From Coptodactyla brooksi (Eukaryota > Arthropoda > Insecta > Coleoptera > Scarabaeidae), in the NCBI GenBank assembly GCA_033557675.1, contig JAWQRM010000707.1, positions 1 to 20,322 of the forward strand: 20,322 nt of DNA. The letters run 5' to 3'. Below the pieces are notes generated by a model. That model was given only the letters and a program-made list of their open reading frames with translations, had not been told where the DNA came from and made no database searches. Both the position numbers and the translations under genes were made by a program. Of this stretch, positions 7,020 through 16,737 are shown piece by piece; positions within the stretch are counted from its first letter, which is position 1; the number at the start of each line of letters is the position of its first letter.

Positions 7020-10000
7020 CTAAAAATAAGATAATACAAATCATAAATAACAGATAACAATTGTCCGCATGAGATCATTTTGAGCTACTAATGACTGCTT
7101 AACTACTAATATAACAAGTATAAAAATACTTGATAAACAATTTATCATTATGCTATTGTACCATTTCCCTTCAAAATCACAAATAAGCGTAGAACTTTGT
7201 TCGTAAGAATTTAATACGAAAAATTGCGTTTCAACGACTTCCACAATTGTGAAGATCATTTAAAGATTGATGGTACCCAGCAGATGCGCAACATATATTT
7301 CCTTCATTCCCTTCATCACAGAAGAGGGCTTTTTAAATGACAATTCACTTAAACAATTGTAATGTCTAAGTATCAATCAGTCCCAGTTGTCCCAGTATTA
7401 CTAACTTGAATTAAATAATATAAAATACAAATGACCAGAAAAACATGCTATTGTAACCCAAGTGTGGGGAAAAGGACTGCATTTTCAGCAGCCTCATACA
7501 TCGGCTTAATATAATGTTTTTGTTTGGTATATTTATTGCAATAGAACCGTAGTAATACCACTATCATAGACTTATGCGCCCTGTCTTAATCTAAGATAAA
7601 AAGTTGATTAAACTTACTACCTAAATTATTTGATTTCTAAGATACTGAAATTGAATGTCGAAAAGATCTTGTCTAGTTTAATCAACTCACAAAAGCCCTG
7701 AGACTATACTGAATTCAAAAATCACACTTATAATGGTCAATGTTAAATAGATATAGGTGTGGTATTAATTATTACTTACAAGTCCTGAAGATATATTATT
7801 TTAAAAGCTTAAAATTGTATTTTATCTATCGCACCAGAAGCGCTGTATTGGATCAGAGAAAAGGTGTTGGAAGAATACGGAATTAACTAAAATATATCCC
7901 GAAGCCGCCCTGCCAACTCATCTAATTTCTTGATAATAACACCTTTTAATTAAATCAGAAATATTTGTTGCTTTTATGCTCACACTACCGTTACCTGCGT
8001 ACGTCAAATGAGCACCAGCAGGAAAGCGAAATTTACCACTTAATTACCAATATTGTTATTAAAAAAAGTAGTGTCAGTATTGATCCTTGTGATAGGCCTT
8101 GGTTAACACTAGTCACTATCAAACCACATAGACTTATCACGTGGGACAGCCACTATTTCAGAGAAGTGCATCTTTTTCGGAAATAATTACCAGTAGATCT
8201 CAACAAAACACTCTGCAAATCTCATCTGGGGGATGACAGTTATGTGCTTCACGTTTTCTTTTTTCTGCATTGCTGTCAAGTATCGAAGCAAAAGGCTACA
8301 TATATATGCTTCATAAGTGTTCAATTAAAAAATTTCTGTGCTTATGAACCACTCTATTTACTAAGCGAAAATATTAGAAGGTATTCATGAATGGTACCTA
8401 ATTTATGAAAAATAAATTATCTAAAGACCTACATTCAAAATAGTAGTTTTTCAGCTTGAACAAGTGAAAAAGCTAGATTCAATATTCAGCCCTTCGCTTG
8501 TGGAAACTAAATCATCTAAAAATCTGCATTTAGAATAGCACAAATATAATTTCATTCATTTACTATATTAATTGGAACGTGTAATACCAGAAATGTGTAA
8601 CTTATGAGGTATTCCTGCCAATTTCCGGATCCTAACTGAGAACACATAAAAAACAATATGTTACACATACTTTTAATTCAGATTGTGTTGGATTGTAGAT
8701 TACATCTAATATGACGATGCATCAAAAGTTGATTAATACAAGTTTTAAGGGAATACTGAAAAAACATTTTTATACCCACATGTTAGGTTTTGCAGTCATT
8801 ATCAGATTTAATTTGAGATTAAACAAATTCGATTTAGTTATAGTATTCTATTTATAACAACATTTTTATATCAGGCCGGTATTGTTTTTATGTAAACAGA
8901 AAAATATAATCAAATTTATTTAATTCTAAAGTTACTTAATATTTCATAACACAATAGTCAGACAATTTGGCGAGCCGGACAATGTTTGTATCTGGTTGCA
9001 CAACACAAATATATTATACAACCAACGAGCGATTAACACAAAATGCTATTGTGGTATAGCCAATGACGAAATAACAAAATGATCAGCTGTGGCTTTAGTA
9101 TCATGTAGTGTATTATGTATACTTATAACCATTGCTAATCAGACGAAATATTACAATGAATGAGTAGATTATAGTCGCAATATATGATGTGTGCATAAAT
9201 GTCACTTTTTGTCTAGGATACGCATGTAAGACAATATATTTTATATAGTAATAAAACAACATAACGAGCTCCGCAAATATTACAGAAGGGAAATGATAAC
9301 CAGTCATTAGTAACACATTACAAAAGGCGCATTGCTCGAATATAGATAACAACATTACCAGCGTAAATATTAAAATGATAAAGAAATTGCACAGACACCT
9401 ACCTTCTTTGTTGAGGCAATGGGGGATATGAAGCATCATAACTTCCATTTCTAGTTGCTCCGTAGGTGTCATATCCAGAAGTCTGGATAGTAGTGTAGCT
9501 TGTTGGAGTGACATAACTTGTTGTAGCAACTGAACTGTACGAAGCCACAGTAGTAACAGGGGTAGACCTGTTGTCAGTATACATTGAAGCAGTCACTTGG
9601 GAGCTCGTAGGACGACTGTCATATGCTTGAGATATTGTAGCCCTGCTGTCGCCATAAGCATTGAGCTGTGTATTGCTTCTGGAATCATAGCTCATTGCGG
9701 TAGATATTGCTCGGCTATCTCCATAACCACCAGATACCCATCCGGCAGACGTCTGCCCATAAGTAGCAGTTGATGTTACGCCATAAACAGTGTTAGTGGT
9801 AGAGTAGCTTGCCGCAGAATGATCTCTATAAAATTATATGTAAAAACTAACTAATTCAATTAATTATATATAATCAATAATAACAAAGGCCATCACGAAT
9901 ATGAAAGGCAACTTTATTTTGCACAGCCACAATGCAATCAGCCTAGTTCTATGACATTTCTAATATTAAAATTACAAATATAGATTATAGACTTCCAGTT

Positions 10001-13000
10001 GAAAACAATCTCATCAGGCTGAAAACAAATTATTGATCTACAAGTTACAGGACATTATTATGTTACAGTTTTATAGAATAGACATGTTAAAAGTATTATA
10101 CGATAGCTTTGGAATATGAGTGCCATAAAAACTCATGTGAAGGTGTACAATGCCATTTCTTAAAATACTTAAAATATTGATTATATCAAGTGATATTATA
10201 ATCCATTACTGTCTCATCATTGGAAAAGATACGAATAAGTATAAATTTCTTAGATATTTCTATACACAATGATTCACAGGAGCATAGATTGTACATTTCT
10301 TATATTACTACATTGTACATCTAACAAAGTTGGAGTTTGCTGTTCCCAAAATAAACTGCTGAAATATATTCCCTTGTTGTTATTAATATCTGCGCTAGAA
10401 TTACTCTGTGTTTAGTAATAACTTAAAAAAAACTGTTTACTTATAGAACACTGTTTACTCTTAATTTAGTTTTCTACTTTTAGTTTCTAATATATGTTGC
10501 TTATATGTATTTTAAAATGTATGCTATAAATGACTGAAAATTTTGAATCACAGTTTCCATAACACTAGATTGTTGCTTTCTTATTGTTTGGATTACATAC
10601 AACAGAAAATATTTCTACTTACACTGGTTTAGATGTTGTATCTCGACGACTATACATGTCTGTTTGACTACGTTCATAGCTGGTTGGCAACGGTTTAGAC
10701 TGATTCAATGATTGATCCACCACAGACCGTCTGTCAGACCCCATTCCTGAATATCTATCATCATAACCAGTAGACGTAGGTGCTGCCATCCTTCGTTCAT
10801 CATATCCGCTTGATGAAACATCCATATATGACCTTTCGTCATACGCTGACAGAAAATAACTATTTAGTACTATTACAAAACTATAAGTACTACAGCTATA
10901 GCTATAACTAGGAACAGTTATTCTATTCTACAAGGTGTTCCCTGAGGTAACTGATAAACTTATATCACATGTTCTAGAGGTAATTCTGATCAAAAAAGTT
11001 CATGTACACCATAGGTCCATTCCTTTTCGTTTTCGAGATATTGATAAAAGAAGAAACGTTGACCATTAGACATTTATTAAGAAACTACATAGTAACATAA
11101 AAAACTAATACAATAATTGCTCAAATTGCTCTCCTGCGCTTTGCAAACATGCTGCTGCTAGTCTTGGAGCCATGTTTTGTTACCAATTAATGTCTGCAAG
11201 TTCATTTTGCAAAGAATCTACTCCCTCAATAATTCTGACTATCAAATCTTCTTACGTATCTGGGGTACCATTATTATAAACACAAGATTGAAGGCAACCC
11301 CAAAAGGAAAAGTCCAGTGGTGTTAGTTAGGAGAACGTGTAGGCTGTGGTATAGGGCCCCCTCTCTCTACCCATCGTCCACCAAGCTTTTGGTATAAAAA
11401 TTCAATAACTTGTCTACTGAAATACGGTGGACCAACTTCTTGTTGATAAGACATGCCACATTGGGATTCTAGTGGAATATTTTCCATATATTCTGGCAAA
11501 GTATTCTCCAAGAAATTGTGATAATTTGCCATAAGACGTTCTTTAATAAAATGCGGCCCAATAATGTGATTATTTAACAACCAACACCATACATTCACAA
11601 GAGAAACGCTGTTGGTGATTGCCCATAACTACACTATGTGGGTTTTGATAGGTGCAAGTGTGAGAATTCCTGATATTGTTTATCCCAAATTCTTTATTGT
11701 TTACACCAAAGGTTTGCTGGATAGTGAATAGGAAGACGAAGCCCTATAACGTGGCCTGCACATTCTCCTGACTTGTCCCCACTGGATTTTTTGGGTTGCC
11801 TTAAATATCCTGTTTATAATAATGGTAAGCCAGATACACGAGAAGATTTGATAGCCAGAATTGTTGAAGCACTAGATTCTTTGCGAAATGAACTTACAGA
11901 TATTAACTGGCAACAAAACATGGTTCAAAGACTAGCAGCATTTTCGGAAAGCACAGGGGAGCAATTCGAGCAATTATTATATTAGTTTTTTATGTTATTA
12001 TGTAGTTTCTTAATTAATGTTTAATGGTCAACATTTCTTCTATCGATATTTCAAAAATGAAAAGGAACTTCAGGGAACATCCTGTATAACTACGAACAGT
12101 TATTCTACATAAAAGTTTCTGCACTAGACACAGAGAGTATTTATTGCTTCCAATCTTATTATATAAACAGCCACTGTCTGATTTACATAAGTTATGTATG
12201 TTTAACTAGCGTCCGGGATATTTAGTCAATTTTTCTCACTCTAAAAAAATATTTTTTCTCATGGTCTTGTATCGTAATGATTTATTTGGCTAATTACCAG
12301 ATTTAATCTTATGTGTAATTGTTTCTATTAGTGTTACAAAAGTGTATTGTTTATTTTTCAATTTGACTCCTACATTTGGGCAGTTTTGAAGTAGTTATCA
12401 TTTAATCGGGTAACTTTAAAATTATTTCTGTGTGCATTTTGTGCATGCATGTTATGTGTATAATACAATTCTACTTTACAAAAGTAAGTTATTCAACCGC
12501 ATATGCAGTACCGATTTATCATTTATATAATACATTTTACAACTCACAGTATATTTTTTGCCTATCCTATCAACTTACACATTATCCATTACTTAAAGGC
12601 TAGATAAGGTAAACAGTAACTAGATTATTACACTTTGATTAAACGTAATTAAGCTCAAGTCATTTATATGTTTATATTTCATAGCAAATACATTTCACGT
12701 AATGCACAAAGGGCCGATTATATTTACACACAATAAATACAACTAGAAACGGCTACTGTCAACAACAATATATTGAAACATGCTGTTTATGTTGAGGTAG
12801 GCATGTTTGGACTGCTTGCTTGATCAAAATATATGTGACATTTTTTATATCATGGACTGTACAGGCCCAATTATTAATATTTTTTGTGTTTCATTGCAAT
12901 ATTGGCATTGGTAGCCATAATGGATCCTTACCATAGTGTAGCCATAATGGATCCTTACCTGACTGAAACCGGTCAGGTATAAAGAAAATAAAATATGTAT

Positions 13001-14533
13001 CAAAGCCATTGACATTATCGTTTAAACTTAAACCTCGCTGTGAATATAAACATGGCTATTAGCGGTACACATACAATTAGTTTGGTGTGTATTCTTTGAA
13101 CAAAGAATTGACATGAAATTTTACTTGAAGTAAGGAATAAAGTGCAGCACCATATTGCAAATGTTGAATGTTGCTTTTGAAGAGTTTTGCAGCACCAAAA
13201 CAAGGATATAAATGGTGCAAATATTTGTAAGAAGGTCATAAAGATATTGAAGATGACGAATGCCCTGAACACAGCAGCACATCAATAGCAGACGACAATG
13301 TCAAAAAAGAGAAGAAAATGATTATAAACAATCGTCGTACCTCTACCAACGAGGTTGTTGACGATGTTGGCATATCGTTTGGCTCATGATAAGCAATTTT
13401 TTTGGATGTTTTGGGCATGAGATATATATGGGCAACATTTGTTCTGTAACTATTGAATTACAACCATAAGCAGTGCTGACTTGAGATTGTGCAGGAGTTA
13501 GTGAATGAAGTGGGCGGAATGGGTGTACAGTTATGAGATCGAAACTAAGCCCCAGGCATCCCATTCAAAGCTTCCTGAAGAGCTAAGATCAAAAAAGCTC
13601 ATCAAGTTCAATCAAATGAAAAGGTTTTCCTCACAAAAACAACTTCGTTAAGATTCGCATTTCCAAAGACGAAAAAAACCATGCAAGAACAATGCTTTGC
13701 CAACATTGAGGAGATAAAGACAGGCGCTCAAGGAACTAGAAGCCATACCAAAAATTGCGTTCTGAAACTGCTTTGAAGCGCTGGCACAAGTGTATTATAT
13801 CTTATGGGAACTTCTTTGAAGAGAACAAAATTAATATTGATAAATAAACTAAGATTTTTCAAGACACAAAAATTCTCAGTATTTTTTAGTCAAGCTTAGT
13901 ATAAAGTTGAGGGTTTGGAACTTTTGGTTTCAAACAAAGTAAAACAAATGTCACCACTACACCAAAATCGGAAAAAGAAAACTCGATGCATGTTTCGCAA
14001 ACGAAGTTGGCATCATCAGGAGCGCTAAGATAAAAAAAATAGTGCTTACAGTATCCATTTGGATATGATCTACTATATAGATCGGTAGGACGTCTTCCTT
14101 CAGCAAATTCCTCAATACGAACCCCCGTATCATATCCGTAATGATCTCCATATACAAAATAGTCCCGTACACCTCCGTAACTCCCACTTCTAGGAGGCCT
14201 TCCTAAGTTATCTCGAGAATAGGGACCAACTCTCTCTTTCCCAACACCCCGAACAGGACCAGCAGCGGAGCCAGGTCTTCCTCTTCTGCTCGAAGGTTTA
14301 ACACGGCCTTTCTCCACCGAAATTCTAACCCCCATAAAAGTGGTATTATTCAATTCTTCTATTGCTTTCATTGCCAAGTCTTTGTCTTCTAAGTGCAGGA
14401 AACCGCACCTTATAGCAATATCGCATTCTGCTATTGATCCGTAAGGTGCAAATAAATCTCTCAAATCTTTTGCAGTTGCATTAGCAGGTAAGTTGCCCAC
14501 AAACACTTTTGTGCTAGTAGCTGAACGACGACT
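6953..14533 (-). CDS. RNA-binding protein, one RRM plus Tyr-rich tail (5' partial)
   Basis: Four coding exons splice in phase: 14533-14050, 10845-10623, 9825-9403 and 7019-6953. They give 398 residues up to a TAA. The N-terminal ~80 residues form an RRM: RNP2 is VFVGNL, RNP1 is CGFLHL, with the LRDLFAPYGSIAECDI segment between them. The CGFLHL form resembles the YGFVHL/YAFVHM RNP1 of the lark/RBM4/RBM14 group. An Arg/Gly/Pro linker (SSRRGRPG, RPPRSGSYGG) follows, then a long low-complexity tail of tyrosine repeats (YDERS, YDDRY, YGDSR, YDSRS, YTDNR), ending GGGPAPRRDMPPGPGRRY. The product is probably a nuclear RNA-binding or transcript-processing factor able to form condensates; this is inference from composition. 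The first exon(s) with the start codon were not found between 14534 and the window end, so the N-terminus is missing here and a second RRM upstream is possible. Confidence 0.88.
7020..9402 (-). other. Intron of the RRM gene (2383 bases)
   Basis: This intron is bounded by AAG|GTAGGT and TTTTTAG|TTATG. It is AT-rich. A 73-codon plus-strand frame (7965-8186) and a minus-strand 72-codon frame (7259-7041) are judged to be chance. I saw no clear mobile element in it. Confidence 0.75.
9403..9825 (-). CDS. RRM gene exon, YGDSR/YDSR repeats
   Basis: The acceptor ATTTTATAG lies before AGATCATTC, and the donor AAG|GTAGGT sits at 9402. The exon is 423 bases and open throughout in the frame set by its neighbours. 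It encodes a Ser/Thr/Tyr-rich segment with YGDSRA (twice), YDSRS, YDSRP, YTDNRS, TSYVTPTSYTT and YDTYG. Acidic or aromatic residues spaced like this are typical of prion-like low-complexity tails. Confidence 0.88.
9826..10622 (-). other. Intron of the RRM gene (797 bases)
   Basis: AT-rich intron between the two Tyr-rich exons, with donor GT|GTAAGT and acceptor TTATAG|AGATC. No open frame or repeat of note. Confidence 0.75.
10623..10845 (-). CDS. RRM gene exon, Tyr-rich repeats
   Basis: The acceptor TTTTCTGTCAG lies before CGTATGACG, and the donor GT|GTAAGT is strong. The exon is 223 bases. Joining the preceding T to CG restores TCG (Ser), giving ...GYSYDERSYMDVS. The exon encodes YDERS, YDERR, YDDRYS and SYERS repeats and ends ...SKPV after joining with the next exon. 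Confidence 0.88.
11105..11600 (-). pseudogene. IS630/mariner-like transposase, middle and C-terminus, broken
   Basis: The minus-strand frame 11598-11323 reads NNHIIGPHFIKERLMANYH, FLENTLPEYMENIPLES, SYQQEVGPPYFSRQV and GGRWVERGGPIPQPTRSPN. This is the block around the second catalytic Asp (normally QQDGAPPH) and the approach to the third (SPDL). QQE replaces QQD here, so the second catalytic residue is changed. Beyond 11323 the frame is broken by stops, but the tail (NNGTPDT-type, DLIVRII-type, EQFEQLLY) is readable down to about 11105. It reads toward the left end of the fold-back element. Confidence 0.8.
11713..11985 (+). pseudogene. IS630/mariner-like transposase C-terminus, second copy
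   Basis: Reads GRRSPITWPAHSPDLSPLD, then FLGCLKYPVYNNGKPDT, REDLIARIVEALDSLRNEL, and ends EQFEQLLY with a TAG. SPDLSPLDF is the third-Asp block, though one residue is missing relative to the usual LDFFLWG. The upstream catalytic half is absent, with a stop just before GRR. The segment is the inverted partner of the tail at 11105-11345 and retains a longer open frame than that copy. Confidence 0.8.
12911..12959. repeat. 22-base unit in tandem, period 27
   Basis: GTAGCCATAATGGATCCTTA plus CC occurs exactly twice, at 12911-12932 and 12938-12959, separated by ATAGT. The identity is perfect, so the duplication is recent. It sits just upstream of the dead mariner. Confidence 0.9.
13040..13845 (+). 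pseudogene. Dead mariner-family transposase
   Basis: Plus-strand frames, with several stops and frame changes, spell a mariner-family transposase in order. The N-terminal HTH is EQRIDMKFYLK, then FEEFCSTKTRIYKW, DIEDDECPEHSSTSIADD, then NRRTSTNEVVDDVGISFGS with QAIFLDVLGM (about 13328-13422). A damaged WVYSYEIETK region, LPEELRSKK and, in another frame, FANIEEIK-TGAQ with SLKRTKLILI follow at the C-terminus. The central catalytic part is largely missing or deleted. It lies antisense to the RRM gene within its first visible intron. I could not define its terminal inverted repeats. Confidence 0.85.
14050..14533 (-). CDS. RRM gene exon with RNP1/RNP2
   Basis: The acceptor CATTTTTAG precedes AGTCGTCG, and the donor is T|GTAAGC at 14049. 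The exon is 484 bases and ends in phase 1. It starts SRRSATSTK and then VFVGNL. The apparent start at 14506 is a GTG (Val) inside RNP2, so this is not the true start of the protein. The exon contains the whole RRM, the basic linker, and the first YDTG/YSRSYPNGY stretch. Confidence 0.9.
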
Positions 14534-15390
14534 CTAAAAATGCACATTCTAAATACAACAACATCAACATTTCACACATAAATATACTACCATTGCAAAT
14601 CAATGATAAAATACAAGCAAAGAATCACCAAACGCCTGGATAAACCAAGTACGATATATAATGAAGTTAGCAGAAAGCAATGACGCCTTAGATTATTCTA
14701 CCAACTTCTTAAATACAAACATCCCTTAATTGAACAAAAGTTATTACATCAAAAAGGTATATTAAAAAACGAGGCGCGTTTTTATTGCGTGTCGTTCAGA
14801 AAATGGATCACGTTGCGCCAAATTTTCTAAATAATAAAAATCAACGTTTTATATGCATTAATCATGAATTCAATTTAGGAAATTTAGTATTTTGGTAACA
14901 CTAATATTGATACTTGTGATTTGACGTATTCATCTAGATTAGTTGAAATACGATATGTTAAATCATGATAAAGCCCACAATGTTGTAAGAATAAATTAAA
15001 AACTCGAGAAAAAAAATGAATATATATTACAGGGTCCAGGCACTCAACCAGACGATGCACGCCAGTAATGACGTATGGCATTGTGAATTTGTCACCAATG
15101 CTGTATAATTATACGAAACTCCTATATTATGCATCCAATTTGACAATTAGTATGAAACATTTTTTTATATTATATAAATTGTGAAAGTGCCATGTGCACT
15201 TCTTTTTCAATTGGCCTCTACGAAAATGATATAAGCATATACTTAGTAAATAAATTTAAGCTTGCAAAGTTGGTAGTAAAACATTCATCTCTAGGGGGCT
15301 AACTCGTAAAGTTATTTTACGTATCTTTATTTTCATCAAATTTTCTATTCTGTTATATACAACTATTCTTTATAGAACAAGTAAACACGT
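14534..15390. other. AT-rich stretch, no gene seen
   Basis: This is upstream of the RRM exon on its strand, so it should be intron if the 5' exon lies further right. A 65-codon minus-strand frame (15081-14884) begins MPYVITGVHRLVECLDP before a GTAATA. It could only be a first exon if that weak donor is used, and I do not support it. Confidence 0.4.
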
Positions 15391-15394
15391 TTTA

Positions 15395-15773
15395 TTTTGT
15401 TACGGATTTCTATATTTACGAACTGCAGGTTATCAACTTATTGCTAAGTTGAGAACCTATTTTGAAGCAAAACGTGACAACGGAGGCCCTTATCTATCGC
15501 TAGCTGCTGTACGGGAGGTATGTTGTTTTCACACTTCTATAATGAATGATAATAACGTTTATTTCTATATTTGTAGAAAATTGCAAATGCTGTGGGCATT
15601 AGCTTAAGTACGGTTAGCTTCATATCCGAAGCTATAAAAGTAAATCAAATCTTAAGTAATTCAAGAAGGAACAGACCAAAAGAGAACCTGTACAAAATGT
15701 TGATTCATTTACTCAGACAGCAATTCGCAATACCATTTATACCATGTGTACAGGAATAAAGAGCTATACAAGG
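15395..15773 (+). pseudogene. IS630-like transposase N-terminus with small intron, frameshifted
   Basis: The open frame from about 15395 reads GYQLIAKLRTYFEAKRDNGG and then PYLSLAAVRE. It meets a donor GAG|GTATGT (15518) and resumes after TTTGTAG at 15577 with KIANAVGISLSTVSFISEAI. The 59-base intron is not a multiple of three, and splicing preserves the frame. YF...NGGP...L plus a VGIS-STV helix-turn-helix is the N-terminal DNA-binding region of a widespread insect IS630-type DDE transposase family. After RRNRPKE the best match shifts frame (SFTQTAIRNTIYTMC), so the gene is broken. The catalytic domain is missing. Confidence 0.65.
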
Positions 15774-15869
15774 TGACAATTATTAAGCTGTATGAAAAAG
15801 AACCTTGATAACTTTTGAACCATTGGCGAGATTCAGTTAAACCTTGGCGGTTGAATGCGGGGTCTGTTG

Positions 15870-16141
15870 GGATTTATTATTTTTTTTACCATTATCTATT
15901 TTATTTATCATTATTATTTTTTTTTTTAATCTTTAAAAAATTCTTTTTCAAAATAAACTTTCTTTTAAAGAAGTAATATTTTTTTGTCTGAACGATCACC
16001 GTCTGAACGAACGCCGAATGGGAAAATAATTTTTTTGCAAAAGGAATTTTTTTTTATTTTTTTCAAAAATATTTTTTTTGAAAAGTTTTTGTTTGAACGA
16101 ACGCCGAATGATAAAAATATTTTCTTAATTTGAAAAAAATG
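15870..16141. repeat. T-rich low-complexity tract with repeated 20-mer
   Basis: Long runs of T and ATTTT dominate. GTCTGAACGAACGCCGAATG (16001-16020) recurs as GTTTGAACGAACGCCGAATG (16091-16110) with one mismatch, 90 bases apart. A partial copy (GTCTGAACGATCACC) lies at 15986-16000. The repeat is GC-richer and CpG-bearing within A/T tracts, as in a decayed minisatellite. Confidence 0.75.
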
Positions 16142-16149
16142 TAGAAGTA

Positions 16150-16735
16150 CAGTCGAGTCGCGATAACTCGAACCCTTATAAGTCGAATGTTCGTTTATCT
16201 CGAAGTTTTCATTAAGTCCCCAAACAATTTAATGTTTTCCAATGCAAAGTTATCTCCATATCTCGAAGTGGCACCTTTTAAGTCGAAGTTATCCTTCGCA
16301 TTCCTTGTCATTCAGATGGGAAAAACCCGTTTGCATTGTGTCTCTCTCCCAGTCCGCGGGGGCGAAAACCCCCCTCTTCCATTGCGGACCGATTCTGATT
16401 GGTGAAGCGGAGGAACTATATCGCACGTGCATGACGTGCTTAGTCATTCCATTCCACATTTGAAGTGTGAGTTTGTGGTGTTGGTTTACGTTCGGTTTGA
16501 ATAATGTTAAAACGGAAGTTAAATACGCTTAGTTTGACCCAAAAAACTAAACTAATCAATGAAATTGAACGGAATCCGCGGTGTAAGAAGAAAGACGTCA
16601 CCTTAAAGTACTATATCGATCATACACTACTTTTGATAAGGAAAGTTTTGCTTGGGAAGGGAGAAGGGGGCGACTTCCAATAACTCGAAGGTATTTAGCC
16701 GGTCCCTTCGACTTCGAGTTATCGCGACTCGACTG
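16150..16735. mobile_element. Pogo/Tigger-type DNA transposon, internally deleted
   Basis: The left end CAGTCGAGTCGCGATAACTC (from 16150) and the right end GAGTTATCGCGACTCGACTG (to 16735) are exact inverted repeats over at least 20 bases. They are flanked by TA at 16148-16149 and 16736-16737. ATAACTCGAA repeats inside the ends are the signature of Tigger/pogo elements. Length is 586 bases against about 2-2.5 kb for an autonomous element. It keeps the start of the transposase (16504-16683) but no DDE domain, so it is non-autonomous. The very good ends suggest recent activity. Confidence 0.92.
16504..16683 (+). CDS. Tigger transposase N-terminal DNA-binding domain, truncated
   Basis: An ATG opens MLKRKLNTLSLTQKTKLINE, then IERNPRCKKKDVTLKYYI, and continues to a TAA for 59 residues. 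KRK...LSL..K..LI.E.E.NP..KK.DV...Y.I is the first helix-turn-helix of the CENP-B/pogo-type DNA-binding region. The frame then runs into the 3' terminal sequence of the element and ends in the terminal repeat, the result of an internal deletion that removed the second HTH half and the catalytic domain. The open HTH could bind element ends if expressed. Confidence 0.75.
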   Translation: MLKRKLNTLSLTQKTKLINEIERNPRCKKKDVTLKYYIDHTLLLIRKVLLGKGEGGDFQ

Positions 16736-16737
16736 TA

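Larger units (their letters stand above)
10931..12084. mobile_element. Fold-back mariner-like element in intron
   Basis: The ends CAAGGTGTTCCCTGAGG (left) and the inverted counterpart CAGGGAACATCCTG (right) are each adjacent to TA. About 400 bases from the left end are the inverted copy of the right ~340 bases. Both arms carry the same transposase C-terminus and 3' tail, diverging from a ~400-base centre. The right arm lacks roughly 80 bases near its end that the left arm keeps. No complete transposase is present, so the element is dead or was mobilised in trans. Confidence 0.85.
10903..12110. repeat. ~25-base direct repeats flanking the fold-back element
   Basis: TATAACTAGGAACAGTTATT (from 10903, continuing CTATTCTA) lies immediately left of the element. 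TATAACTACGAACAGTTATT (from 12085, continuing CTACATA) lies immediately right. They match at about 24 of 27 positions. This is much longer than the TA duplication typical of mariner insertions. Confidence 0.75.
10846..14049 (-). other. Intron of the RRM gene (3204 bases), transposon-loaded
   Basis: Separates the RRM exon from the Tyr-rich exons. It contains the fold-back mariner-like element (10931-12084), a short tandem duplication (12911-12959) and a dead mariner transposase (about 13040-13845). The rest (12110-12900) is AT-rich with nothing recognisable. Confidence 0.75.

Noticed and set aside
7965..8186. 73-codon plus-strand open frame in an RRM-gene intron
   Set aside because: No recognisable motif, antisense within an intron, and the length is plausible by chance.
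9113..9529. 138-codon minus-strand open frame overlapping an RRM-gene exon
   Set aside because: It is a shadow frame of the real exon (9403-9825) that continues into its intron; the exon frame is supported by splice phase on both sides.
13015..13564. Three minus-strand open frames
   Set aside because: They are antisense to the degenerate mariner transposase, which reads on the plus strand and explains the sequence.
16187..16463. Two overlapping plus-strand open frames at the left of the Tigger element
   Set aside because: They begin in the terminal repeat and 5' non-coding part of the element and match no transposase domain. The real coding start is 16504.
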